Origin: Azadirachta indica
Lineage: Eukaryota > Streptophyta > Magnoliopsida > Sapindales > Meliaceae
Assembly (NCBI GenBank): GCA_022749755.1
Contig: CM040443.1
Location: forward strand, 13,655,744 to 13,719,743
Reading direction: 5' to 3'
Length of the DNA: 64,000 bases
The position numbers and the translations under genes were made by a program. The notes beneath the pieces were generated by a model. That model did no database searches. It saw only the letters and a program-made list of their open reading frames with translations, and was not told the origin of the DNA. This document shows, one piece after another, positions 13,201 through 25,284 of this stretch (its first letter is position 1; each line of letters opens with the position of its first letter).

Positions 13201-16200
13201 GATCAGCAGCCCCTTTTTTTACACAAAATCTTACAGCAGTTGTAAACCATTGAATATAGTTCAATTCATATATTTTGAAATAGTTCGATTCAGTTATTAT
13301 AATAATTTGGTTTCATTCAATTCTTTTCCTTTTTGGAAATAAATACAATTACCTTTGTAACGAGACTTAATATTAAAAGTTCAGATACAATTATTTTATA
13401 AGAAACGCTATTAGCAATTTGATCGAAGATATTTACCTCTATTTTATAAGTATTAGAAGTTGGTGCAAAAGTAGAATACTGTGGTGGTGATAATGGCGAT
13501 AGCAGATTATGATCATCTTTCAATCTCTTTGCCTTATTTATTACTCTTTGTGAATGGTTAGAAAGAAAAAACAAATAAATAAATAAATAAATGAACTATT
13601 AAAAAATTAGACAACTTATAATCACAATGATTACCTCTATTTTTTGCAAAAAAAAAAAATTCGAGTAACCCTAACTTTAATTCAAGTTTTTCATAATCTA
13701 TCGCTATTAAAAGGAGCTTAAACAATATTTCAAATATGTCACTTCATTCCAAAGACAGGTAAGCACAAGTTTATTACATGAAGAACTCCAAAAAAACATT
13801 CTACTAATAACAGTTTAGTTTGGTTTGATTACAATAACAATTCGGTTGCATTATATTCTTATTTTTCTAAAATAGTTCAGTTCAATTATTATAATAATTT
13901 AATTCGACAATCTCTAACTCAATTTGATCAATAATCGAAGTTGGTTCCAAAATAAGAAATTATAATAATGCTAATGGGGACGACAAAGCATGGTCATCTT
14001 GTTTTAGAAGAAATGATGGAAGTGAAGATTCCTTCGGCTGACAGAGGTTTTTTTGGATTTAATATTTAATTCAAATTTTGAACCTCTATCCTTATAAAGC
14101 ATGTTCTCGAGCTTAGGTTTATATGACGATAAATATAAATTTGAATAGAGCTTAATACAAAAGCTGGCATCAGATTTTGACAAGTGGCAGCTATTTTAGT
14201 TTTTATCATAATTTAAAAAAAAAATATAGAAACATGAATTTTTGAAATTATTATTTTATTTAGACTTGTTTCAATATTTTAGTATTTATTTAACGTTTAA
14301 AAAGGTTCAAACATACAATATTGAATTTTAGATGCATTTTGTTAAAAAAAAAGAAAACTTAACACTTATGTTTAAATTTCAAATGAATGACAAACAAATC
14401 TATTTACAATTAAAACTAATTTTGAATTGAGAATATATATATTGTTTTTTAATCTCATAAAAAATATGATTTTTTGAAAAAAAATATGATTTATATTTTT
14501 TTTTTATATTTTATTTTTATATCATAAAGACTATTATGCCTATGAATAAATGACAATAATTTTCTTTTCAAATTTAAAAAATAAAAAGTCATTATACCCA
14601 TTGACTATTAACAGTAAACAAAAAAAATTAACTAGTAAATATTTTAACCATATTTTTCTGGTGGACATTGGGAGTGTTTAGGGGTCACCTATAAATTCCT
14701 CAATGAAATGTGGGGGCACAGTACTAATTGTGCAGATTGGAGAATAATTCGATTCAGTTATTATAACAATTTGATGTCATTTTATACCGATCTTTTGAAA
14801 TAGTTCGATTTAGTTATTATAATAATTTGTTTTCATTCAATTCTTTTTTTTTTAAATAAATACAATTAACGAGACTTAGTCTTAAAATTTTGGACATAAT
14901 TTTTTTTTTAAGAAATGTTATCAGCAATTTGATCGAAGATGTCTACCTCTATTTAATTAGTATTTGAAATTGGTGCAAAATTAGAATATTGTGGTGGTGC
15001 TAGTCATGATGGTAAAGCATGATAATCTTTCAGTCTCTCTATCTCTTCTTACTCTTTATGAATGGAAAGAAAATAAATAAATAAATGAACCATTAAAAAT
15101 TTAGACAACTTACTATCACAATAATTACCTCTACTTTTTGCAAAGAAACTTTGAACAACCCTAACTTTAGTGATATTACGTTCAAGTTTTCCATAACCTA
15201 TCGCCAATAAAAGAAGTTTAGAAAATGTTTCAAAATGTGCCATTCATCCTAAAAAAAACTGAGCACAAGTTCACCATATGAAAAACTCTAAAAAGGCATT
15301 CTACCAATTCAATAAACGTATGCCTTAGATCAAAGCCAATGTGGTAGCCGGAGGACCAAAACATAGTGACTACTAGGTTTAGGCAAAGAGACATAATCAA
15401 AGTAGACCGAATCTAACCGAATCGAACATAACAGTTCAACTCAGTTCAATTATGATAACAATTCGGTTGCATTCTATTTTTATTTTTTAAAGCAATTTGG
15501 TTCGGTTATTATGATAATTCAATTCGACAATGTCTAACTTAATTTGATCAATGTTCGAAGTTAATGCCGAAGTAACATATTTAATGGTGTTAATGGAGAC
15601 AACAAAGTATGATTATCTTGTTTTAGTAGAGATGGTGGAAGTGAAGATTCCATTGGCTGAAAGAGAGGTTTCTTTGGATGGAATATTTAATGTAAATTTT
15701 GAAGCTTTGTCTTTATAAACTAAGTGTTTCTACATTTAGGTTTAGATTTCGATAAACACAAATTTGAATAGAGCTTAATGCAAAAGCTGGCATAAAATTT
15801 TGACACGTGGCAGCTTTCTTAGGTTTATCATAATTTTTAAAAAAAATACAAAACCATGATTTTTTTAAATTATTATTTTACTTAAGCTTGTTTGATGATT
15901 TGTTATTTATTTGACATTTGAAAAGTTACAAAACATACAATATTGAATTTTAGACGTGTTTTGTTAAAAAAAATTAACACTTATATTTTAATATTAAATA
16001 AATAAATAACAAATCTATTTATAATTCAAACTAATTTTAAATTGAGAAATATATATTTTTGTTTAATCTCATGAAAAATATGATTTTTTGAAAAATATTA
16101 TTTATGTTTTTTATATTTTTTTATTTTTATTTTATAAAGACTATTATCCCTCTAAATAAAAGGACAACAATTTTATTTTCAAATCCAAAAAAATCATTTC

Positions 16201-16539
16201 AACATTTGATTTTTAACAGTAATTAAAAAAATAACACGTGGCCATTTCATATAATTGATGGACATTTTAGGCATATTTTTCTAGTAGACATTGGGATTAT
16301 TTGGGGGTCATTTATAAATTCTTCAGTGAAATGTGGGGCATTGTTGGTAATTGTGTGAATTATAAAATAGTTCAATTCGATTATTATAACAATTTGATTT
16401 CATTATATTCATATCTTTTGAAACAGTTCAGTTCGATTATTATAGAAATTTGTTTTCACTCAATTCTTTTCTTTTTTGAAAATAAATACTATTACCTTTA
16501 TGATGAGACTTAATTTTAACAGTTCAAATACACTTTTTT

Positions 16540-18100
16540 TTCTAGGAAATGTTATCAATAATATTGTTGAATATGTTTACCTCAATTTGATTAGTGTTCA
16601 GAGCTGGTGCAAAAGTAGAATACTATAATGGTGCTTGTGGCAACAATAAAGAATGATCATCCTTCAATCTCTCTGCCTTAATTCTTAATCTTCGTGAACG
16701 ACTAGGAAAGAAAACAAAAAATAAATAAATAAATGAATTGTTAAAGAATTAGACAAATTATAATCACAATGATTACTTCTTTTTTTTGCAAAAAAATATC
16801 GTCATTAAAAGAAGTCTATACAATATTTCACAATGTGTTACTTCATCCTATAGACAACTAAGCATAAGTTCATCACATGAAAAACTCCAAAAAGACATTC
16901 TACTAATTCAATAAGCAAATTCATATTATATCAAAGCTGATATGGTGGCCGAATGAAGCAAAATGTAGCAAATATTACGCCTAGGCAAAAAGACAAAATT
17001 GAACCAAATCAAACACTTCGATTTGGTTATTATAACAATTCGATTTTATTCGATTCTTGTTTTTTGAAATAGTTTGGTTTAGTTATTCTAATAATTTGTT
17101 TTCATTCGATTTTTTTTTTTAAATAAATAAAATTACCTTTATAATGACTCTTAATCTTAAAAGTTTGGACATAATTTTTTTCTAAGAAACATTATCAGCA
17201 ATTTGATCAAAAATGTCTACCTCTATTTGATTAGTATTCGAAGCTGATGTAAAAGTAGAATACTGTGGTGGTGCTAGTGGTGATGGTAAAGTATGATCAT
17301 CTTTATTTATTATTTTTATTCCCAACCATTTAGAAGAGTAAGAAATGAGTTAGAGAGATTAAAAGAAGGAAAATAATAAATAAATAAAGTGTTAAAAAAT
17401 TAGACAACTTATAATCACAATGATTAACTCTATTTTTTGCAAAGAGACTTTAAAGAATCCTAACTTCAGTGATAAATCATTTAAGTTTTCCATAAACTAT
17501 CGCCATTAAAAGGACCTACAGGCAGTGTTGTGTAATGTGTCACTTCATCCCAAAGGCAACTAAGCATAAGTTTACCACATGAAAAAATAAAAGGATACGT
17601 TCTACTAGTCCAATAAGAGTATCCCTTATATCAAAGCCACTGTGGTGGCAAAGCAAACCAAAATGTAGCAAATATCAGGCCTAAACAAAAAGATAAAATC
17701 GAACTTAACCAAACAATTCGATTTGATTATTGTAACAATTTGGTTTCATTCAATTCCTATTTTTTGAAATAGTTTGGTTTATTTATTATAACAATTTGTT
17801 TTATTCAATTCTTTTTTTGAAAATAAATACAATTACCTTTATAATTAGTCTTACTATTAAAAGTTCAAACACAATTTTTTTTCAAGAAACATTATTAGCA
17901 TTTTGATCAATGATGTCTACCTCTATTTGATTAGTATTCAAAGCTAGTGCAAAATGTAGAATACTATGGTGGTGCTAGTGGCAACAGTAGAGCATGATCA
18001 TCTTTCAGTCACGCTCTCGTTTCTTATTCTTCATGAACGGTTGAGAAAGAAAACAAAAAATAAATAAGTAAAATGAACGGTTAGACAACTTACAATCACA
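16540..18100. repeat. Local ~0.65-0.7 kb sub-unit amplification inside the array
   Basis: The segment around GTCTACCTCTATTTGATTAG, then AGTAGAATACT.TGGTGGTGCT, occurs at about 16565, 17215 and 17920, with about 650-700 bp between copies. In all other units it occurs once. The extra copies account for the 2935-bp distance between the last two anchors. Confidence 0.7.
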
Positions 18101-18720
18101 ATGATTACCTATATTTTTTATAAAGAAATTTTAAACAACTTTAGTGATTACAAGTTCAAGCTTTCCATAAGTTATCACCATTGAAAGGAGTCTCGACAGT
18201 ATTTCAAAATATGCCACTTAATTCCAAAACCAACTAAGCAAAATTTTACCACATGAAAAATCGCAAGAAGACATTCTACCATGCCTTAAATCAAAGCTAG
18301 TGTGGTAGCTGAGGAAACCAAAATATAGCGAATATTAGGCTTGGACAAAAAACCATAACCGAACTGAATAGAATAGTTCGGTTTGGTTACTATAATAATC
18401 CGATTTCATTCAGTTCTTATTTTTTAAAATAATTCGGTTTAATTATTATAACAATTCAGTTCAACGATATCTATCTCAATTTGATTAATGTTTAGAGCTG
18501 GCACCATAGTAAGATATTATGGTGGTGTTAGTGGCGACGAAGTATCATCATCTTGTTTCAGCAAAGATGGTGGAAGGGAAAGTTCTATATACTGAAACAG
18601 AGATCCCTTCAGAGAAAATGTTTGATTCAAATTTTGAAGCTCTATCTTTATAAAGTAGTATTTCCATGCTTAAGCTTAAATTTCGATAAACACAATTTTG
18701 CATAAGGCTTAATACAAAAG

Positions 18721-20084
18721 AACGAATTTACTAAAATGTAAGTGTCAGAAATAATGTGTTTTTGAATATAAAAGTTTTCAAAGAAAATAGTTTAATCACA
18801 ATAAATAAAAGAATATATATATTTGAATAATATAAGTGTTAAAGATAATGTTTATTTGAATATAAATACTTTATATAACAGAAAATAGGTTTTCTAATTT
18901 TAATAAAATAATAAATAAGAATAGATTTTTAGTAATTTTTGTAAACAAATTTCGATGAATTTATTTTTTAAGTTTAGATGTTTTTCTATTTGGATTTGTC
19001 TGATTTATTATTTTATCAAAATTTAAAAATTTGTGTTAATATCTCATTTAAATTTTATTTGTATTATTATGAAAAATATATATATAGTTTGTGTTTACTT
19101 ATTTAAAAACAAATAAATATTTTTTAAAGAAATTGCATGGATCATGATTTTGGGTTAAAATCTTGTAATAGCGACCACTCACTATCTTAAATCGGTCGAA
19201 TTGGGCTTACCATTATCCTTGACCGTGCTGTCACCATGATATTTGAAAAACCCACTTCATTCTCTAAAGCTATCCTCATTCTCATCTCCTTGACTTTCTT
19301 TGTTTTGTTCCTCAATGTTTTATCACACAGTCTCTTTTTCTCCCATTTTTTTTTTTTTTTTTTTTTACTTTCACCATAAGTGATGAGAATGCGTGGTGGA
19401 TGGTGGCAAAGTTGATTTGGTAGTGTGATGGTGGAGTTGTGAGAAGGAATTTGCGTGGGAAGCTAGATATTGGTGAGATTATTGCGCCTCTGTTGTTGGT
19501 GATGATGGGTGAGAGATGACTCTGTTGTTAGTGAAAATGGATATGTTGAACACAAAATTAGAGTAGATTCGATAAAAAGATTATTTTATCTTTATGCTAT
19601 TAAAAATTTTTTGACCAACATTTAAAATTTGCAGCTTATTGAAACAATAGGTTGCATGATAAGGCAAAACAAAAAATTTAATTTTTATTAATATAGTATC
19701 ATGATAATATTAAATAGCATTACGTTATTAATTCATTGTGTAATTTAACGTTTTATTACAATATAATATATATTTCATCACACACTGAGTGTAGTAGGTT
19801 GCAGTATTGTTACATCATGCCACGTTATGAGTGCAATCTCTAAAGTATTACACCTAATGACAGTGTACAAGTAGAGATAAATCGTTAATGTTGATATTAA
19901 TTATATAATAAAATATGAATTGAAGGTGGAGATTATTATATATTAGTCATGAAATGTTAGAATTAATTTAATTTAAAGAGGAAAAAGAAAAAAAACATGT
20001 TACATCAAATTTAAAAGCTCGTGGGATCCTCTAACAAGTAAAAGAAACTATAATCGTGTAAAAGTTAATAAGATTTTTTATCCT
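18721..20084. other. AT-rich spacer
   Basis: No gene seen. A small diverged duplication (AATAATGTGTTTTTGAATAT / GATAATGTTTATTTGAATAT) lies at 18750-18870. A T20-type homopolymer lies at about 19350-19367. A GTGG-rich stretch lies at 19385-19530 without an extended reading frame. Confidence 0.4.
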
Positions 20085-20465
20085 TCGTGTACCCTCCCCG
20101 TCTTCCTCAAATTTACTAATCAAAATTTTCAATTAAAATATAGTCAAAAATTGTATTATTTTATATTTTTTTTAGAATTTTTGTCAGTAGCAGTATTTTT
20201 CTAAATATTTTGTTAATTATTCTAATTTAAATACATATACTTTTTATATAATATCATAAATTATGACAAAATTATGAATACAATTTTTGATTATGTGTAT
20301 GATTAAAAATTATTTTATTTAGACTTGTTTTAAAATTTTATCATTTATTTAACATTTAGCATTTAGAAATGTAGATATAAAGTTTTGAATAATAGACATT
20401 TTATTACAAAAAATAACTTAGCATTTATATTCAAGTTTCAAACCAATAACAAGCAAATTATTTCT
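20085..20465. repeat. Dispersed copy of the array core repeat (right relic)
   Basis: Matches 1225-1650 from CCGTCTTCCTCAAATTTACT through the GACTTGTTTTAAAATTTTAT block to AATAACAAGCAAATTATTT. A further array-like piece follows at about 20560-20640 (ACTATTATGCCCACGAATAC). It is non-coding, and together with the left copy it brackets the helicase gene and the array. Confidence 0.65.
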
Positions 20466-20640
20466 AATTGTTCTGTCAACTTATGACAAAGTTTTTCTAT
20501 GAAAAATATGACTTTTGTTTTTTTTTTTTTTTTTGTAGTTTTTATTGTTACATTTTGAAGACTATTATGCCCACGAATACAAAATACAATAATTTTATTC
20601 TTAAACTAAAAAGGCAATTATATCCATTTGAAAATCTTAT

Positions 20641-21243
20641 TCACAATTATTTTCAACTCAAGGGTCTCATTTGGCGTAGAGTATATTTTAGTGTTCCCGT
20701 AATCATTTGCCCTATGAAGCTATGTTACTTACAGTTAGTTTCATTGCTTTTGTATCTTCCGTTGTGGGTTTCTTCTAGATTTCAAGTCACCAAGCCCAAA
20801 TATGGAAGTTTTGGTTAATCTTCTTGTTTTTATATGTTATGAAGAAGTTTTCTTTAAGATATGAAATCTTTACAAAATCAAAGGCAATATGATGCAACTC
20901 ATATCATAAGAAGAAATTAGAGAGGGAAAGAAACAGAAGACTATTGCTACCAATTTTTCTAGGTGATAAACTCTTGAACAAAATTATATGAATTCCCCCT
21001 CAAGTACTATCATGTTCCATGTCCCAGGATATTACAACATTAACCTAAGTGAAAATAACTTCCTAAATCCAAGTCTATCTGATTTTGGTTGAGGAAATCA
21101 TCACCAACTGTGGGGGAACAAAGCAAAGAAAAACACCCGGACTTGTTATGCGGAAAGAAAAACATACATTCCACACTGAGTTTTACAAAGCAGTTCATTT
21201 GCTTGAGCGATTGGATTAAATAGCTCACTGAAATAGTAGGCAA
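20641..21243. other. Spacer and 3' flank of prefoldin 5
   Basis: The 3' untranslated region of the minus-strand prefoldin gene should lie within about 20950-21243. Nothing else is recognised. A 116-codon frame crossing 20468-20818 starts inside the repeat relic and has no recognisable protein features. Confidence 0.4.
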
Positions 21244-24200
21244 TCATGAACTCGCTGGGGCTAATTGCTTCAATTTTGCCTGTAGAATTACTGCAGCATC
21301 ATCTGAAACAGTTTTCTTTTTCGTTGCAACCTGCAATTTGCATTTCACATTCCTGTTACTGAATATAACGTGAAGACAAAAGGGATATTTTAAAAGTAAG
21401 ACACAATATGAAACTTAAAGTTAAAAGCCACCATGTCATAGGACTTCCATAGAAAAGTGATTTCTGAAAATGAATAATAAATTAACAGAATGATCTTAGA
21501 CCCATTGTCTTTTTAGCTTCATAAAAGATTGACAATGACCCACCCGAAAACTGGGAAGGCAAAGGAGATGAGAAGAAAAATAAATGAGATAATTTGAAAG
21601 AAAGGGGATTAGTAGGATTCTAATCAATTAGTTTAAATGTTGACTTCAAATGAAAGCACTCCATAACCAGCAAATAAGGCTTCACAACCATGTTTGGAAG
21701 TATCGTTTAAATGTGAAATGATGTTTTGAGATTAGAATATTTTAGATCAAACAAAACAAATAGTTATTCATTATAAGATTGCAAGCTTTGGCATGACTCA
21801 AGTGGAAAAAGGAAAGGTGAAGAGTCAAGAATAATTCTTTGTGTCAGTTTGTGCTTGTGACATCTGAGATGGTTAGGACATGCGATACCTAGGCTTCAAA
21901 TGCTTTGATGCAAAGAATTAACTTAACAGATAAAGGATCTTGTAGGATTAAGGATGACAAATGGGTCAATCGAAATAGTCACAAGGAATATCATCCTGGA
22001 AGATGAATAAAACATTGCTTTAGGAAGGAAAAGAATGGCACAAAAACCTCAACGTGATTGACCACTTTTTGTTGCAAGTAAAGCTTTATTGAGTTGAATT
22101 GAATTGCAGCTTGCCATGCAAGCTAAAGAAAAAAATGTTATGCTTCAATTAAAAGGTTTAACAGACCTCTTCATATGAAAGATTGAGATCTATTTTAAAA
22201 TTCAGATGATGTCTATTTCACTATTCAGAACCATTTTTTCACATAGTGAAAGCCAAAGACACTTGTTCAACATGTTTTTCCATTTACTAACTCTATCTGT
22301 GGCTACAAAAAAATAAAAAAGTTTCATTTTACAAATTATTAAAATTCGCCTTAGTGTTGCACTCTAAGACAATAAAAGGCAAGAGGACCAATCCACCAAA
22401 AAAGAGAGCACGCACAGGTGATTCCTCAAAGAGTTAATGATTAGTTTGAAATCAATAGTTGCAGGAAAAAGGGCAAGAATTCAAAAGACTAAAAATCATT
22501 CCATTAAATACAATAAATTGAAGGTCATTAATATCAAATGTTCACTGTTTAAAAAATAAAGACTCAAATTTCGACGGGAATCAGTTATAATCTCAAAATC
22601 ATGCTACCAAATCATGAAGGTAGCAAAAACCTATGTCAAAAAACATACCTCAATAAGCTGGTCAAAATTAGACTTCAGCAAATTGATTTTACGTTCACAA
22701 TAATCTTTGCCTTCAGCCATGGTTTTCTGATATAGAGAAAACATCAAGCAAATCAAGAAGAGATGAAAGTATCAAAGAATGAGATTCATGAATTACAGTG
22801 TTAAAAGTGAAATGCCTCATTTTTGCACCTTTTCCTCTATTCCATTTCTTTCTTAAGTCAACACTAACCAATGAGCTCATCACATAAAAAAAAACTTTGA
22901 ATATGTTGCAATTACAGATATAATTGAAAACGTCATAAAATACTTTTTAGAGGAATCCTCATAGGAGAATAGGCAATTCACAAATTCAGATCGTCTGAGT
23001 TATATTTGATGCTAGGTCCAGATGATGAAGCAATAACCAAATTTGTAACTGTAACAACCCCAGCATAAAATCAACTCATCTTGCCAAAAATGGTCTCCAG
23101 ATAAGCAGTTCACATCGCAGACAACTACAGAGCCAACCCAATTTATTACAAGCAAACTCGGACAACCAACAATTTATGACGAAGAAAAAAAAAACCTGAC
23201 AAGTAACAAACATATCCACTCATAGTTCTAAAACTTTTTCTGTTAGGGAAGAATAACAACAAGCACTCTCAACTCCATCAAAATGATTTATCGGAACATG
23301 GTTCTCATATGTGGGTTTGGCACAAGGAGTTTGCAAAGGCCTCAGAAGAGGGTCATAATTTCTCATTAAAAACTGGATGACAATATAAATACCAATAATA
23401 AATCATAAGAAAACATAAAAATTTTAACATGTTTATGTTTTTCCAGCTACATGTATACCAAACCTATAAAAAGATATCAGTAGTAAATTACGCCTTTCAA
23501 CGACTCAGTTCTAATTTGAAAGTGATCATCCTGCATATGCAGCCTAGGTTGCTTACACACCAGTAAAGCATGCATGAGGAAGTGTCTTTTCTAAAAAGAG
23601 AAAGAGTTATACGCTAGTCTTTATTAATTCAAATTTGAGTTTATCTTCATTAAACAAAATTATAATGCAAGCTCCCCTCAATAGTGTGAGAGAGAGGAAC
23701 ACTCATAACAGACAGTGGCCATCTAAATGGCATCAACCTAATGCCTATTGGAAATCATGCTTAAAAGGCAGCAGACTCACTCAATTATTCATTGCAAAGT
23801 AAGTGCAACACCATAATCTAAGAACAAATACAACAAGTACTGGGAAAAAAGGATTACAGTTTAAACATTCTTTAGAAACTAAGAGTTATTTGGTTCTATA
23901 TTCAAAATTTGTTTCTCATTTTCAAAATTAAAAAAAAGAATGTTTTGGTTCCATATTCTGTAAATTTATTTTCAAAAACAAAAATCATTATAATCTAAAA
24001 TTTCAACTATAAGGTGAAAGCTAGTTTTTCAAAAATAATTTTCCAAAATTAATTAAATTTTTTCTGAAAACTACCCTACTCATTTTCAAAAAACCTACCA
24101 CAATTATTTCATTCTCAAAACTAAAGATCAAATTCTACAGCATGGAAACAATTAAAAAATCAAAACTTTAACCGTACAGCACAATCGATAAATACAAACG

Positions 24201-24562
24201 AACGAAGAAAGCATAAACTACGTTTTCATTCAATTGACTTTTACGCTGACCTCGACGAAGTATCCGGTGCCAATATCGACGAGGACTTTATCGGCATCAT
24301 CGAGTGTTCCAGGAACATAAAGCGACGCCGTTAGAGGGACTAACATTTTACTTCCTTGAGGACGGAGTGAGAGATCGTTAAGAGCAGTGGACGCGGATTC
24401 GAGGCGAGAAGTAGCAGTACGAATGTTGTTGAGACTGTCTTGTAATACATTGACTTCTAGATCTGCCTGTTCTTTCAATGCTTTTAGCTGCTCTAAACTC
24501 ATCTTCTCCATCTCCGCCGCTCTCACCATTCCGCCTCCAACTCCTCCTTTCGGTGACGCCAT
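21244..24562 (-). CDS. PFD5: Prefoldin subunit 5 (alpha-type prefoldin subunit)
   Basis: Three minus-strand exons, 24562-24251, 22726-22649 and 21330-21244, join in frame to give 158 aa; the Arabidopsis protein is about 151 aa. Splice sites are GAG|GTCAGC, TCAG|AAAACC, GAG|GTATGT and GCAG|GTTGC. Prefoldin is a cytosolic heterohexameric chaperone that hands unfolded actin and tubulin to the CCT chaperonin. Residues about 17-65 form the N-terminal coiled coil (MEKMSLEQLKALKEQADLEV). The middle MLVPLTASLYVPGTLDDADK and DIGTGYFVEKT form the beta-hairpin region typical of alpha subunits. Exons 2-3 (KINLLKSNFDQLIEVATKKK) give the second coiled coil. I chose the ATG at 24562 because MASPKGG starts the family-like part; an in-frame ATG 13 codons upstream lies in the leader. 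The introns of 1524 and 1318 bp show no genes. Confidence 0.95.
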
Positions 24563-24681
24563 TCTTTCCCGTCTGTTCTTCTCTCTTCTATCTGGGATCA
24601 TCTATTGAGCAAATTAAATTATTTATTTTTAATTCTTTATTTATTTGTAATATTTACTTATAAAACAAACTACAACAACGA

Positions 24682-24753
24682 GCCCCTATAGCTCAGTGGT
24701 AGAGCGTCAGTCTTGTAAACTGAAGGTCTGTAGTTCGATCCTGCATGGGGGCA
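24682..24753 (+). tRNA. tRNA-Thr (anticodon UGU), nuclear type
   Basis: 72 nt fold into a complete cloverleaf: acceptor GCCCCTA/TGGGGGC with one G-T pair, D arm GCTC-AGTGGTA-GAGC, anticodon stem TCAGT/ACTGA with loop CTTGTAA (anticodon TGT at 24714-24716), variable AGGTC, T arm TGTAG/CTGCA with loop TTCGATC, discriminator A. Internal A box (TAGCTCAGTGGTA) and B box (AGTTCGATCC) are intact. TTTT at 24755-24758 is a Pol III terminator, and CAA repeats upstream (ACAACAACG, 24672-24680) match the CAA start context usual for plant tRNA genes. It has no intron and CCA is not encoded. It is unlike the plastid trnT-UGU as I know it. Confidence 0.95.
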
Positions 24754-25270
24754 ATTTTATAATTTTCAATTTCTTTGTTGTTAAATATTTTTTGTTTAAA
24801 TTTTTTCAATCCCATGAACGCATTTTTATAGTTTTCTAATTTTTTGAATTAATATTTTCAAGTATTTTTAGTTTTTAAAAAACAAAACACTTTCTCACTT
24901 TTTGCTTAAGCAAATAGTCTTTATAACATCATTAATTTTTCCTTACAAAATTATCACTACTTAATTAATATAAATCTCACATATATATAATTTTGATTAA
25001 TATATATGAGTAAATTTTTTTTTATTTATAATTTTTTTAAGATATTTATCGCTTATTTAACATTTAAATTTTATAAGAACATAAATATAAAATTATTTAG
25101 TTTTAATTTTAGTTTTTAAATAATTTACACTCATATTTAAATATTAAAACAAATAAATCTATCATTCAAATTAGACATTCAAATCTATTTAAAGTTATTT
25201 AAATTATTCATATCAATTTTAACTTTATGCTAAAAGCATACAAAATATAATTATCTAATTAATAGAAATA
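24754..25270. repeat. AT-rich spacer with a diverged array-core relic
   Basis: From about 24960 to 25180 the order TATATGAGTAAA, TTATTTAACATTTAAA, TTTACACTCATATTTAAAT and AAACAAATAAATCTAT parallels the 1225-1650 and 20085-20465 repeats, with more changes. The rest shows nothing. Confidence 0.35.
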
Positions 25271-25284
25271 TCAAACACTGCTAT

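Larger units (their letters stand above)
7106..18720. repeat. Large degenerate tandem array, ~1.65 kb unit, about 7 units
   Basis: A shared anchor (AAATTTTGAAGCTCTATCTT) recurs at about 7168, 8882, 10510, 12174, 14074, 15695 and 18630, giving spacings of 1714, 1628, 1664, 1900, 1621 and 2935 bp. Order within a unit: TTTGACACGTGGCAGC; the GACTTGTTTCAAGATTTTAT core; a TA-rich tract; GTAGACATTGGGAGTATCTG; AAATGTGGGGGCATAGTA; paired CAGTTATTATAACAATTTG segments; TCAATCTCTCTGCCTCATTT; ATAAATAAATAAATGA; an inverted AACCGAACCGAA / TTCGGTTCGGTT stretch; then GATGGTGGAAGTGAAGATTC. Units look perhaps 75-85% alike by eye. All carry frame-breaking differences and none encodes a recognisable protein. Copies run head to tail on one strand. 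It could derive from a dispersed element amplified by unequal crossing over. Confidence 0.85.

Noticed and set aside
9498..16513. Recurring ~70-codon frames (9498-9710, 11133-11342, 16301-16513) with similar peptides in array units
   Set aside because: They lie at the same position of the repeat unit and are similar only because the DNA is repeated. They differ in start and end, are broken in other units and have AT-driven composition, with no known domain.
7106..18720. Array as a CRISPR array, rDNA or a 5S/IGS repeat
   Set aside because: Units are 1.65 kb and diverged, with no short repeat/spacer pattern and no rRNA sequence. CRISPR is not expected in a plant nucleus.
24682..24753. tRNA as a plastid trnT insertion
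   Set aside because: The sequence fits nuclear tRNA-Thr(UGU), with CAA motifs upstream and a TTTT terminator, and differs clearly from plastid trnT-UGU as known to me.
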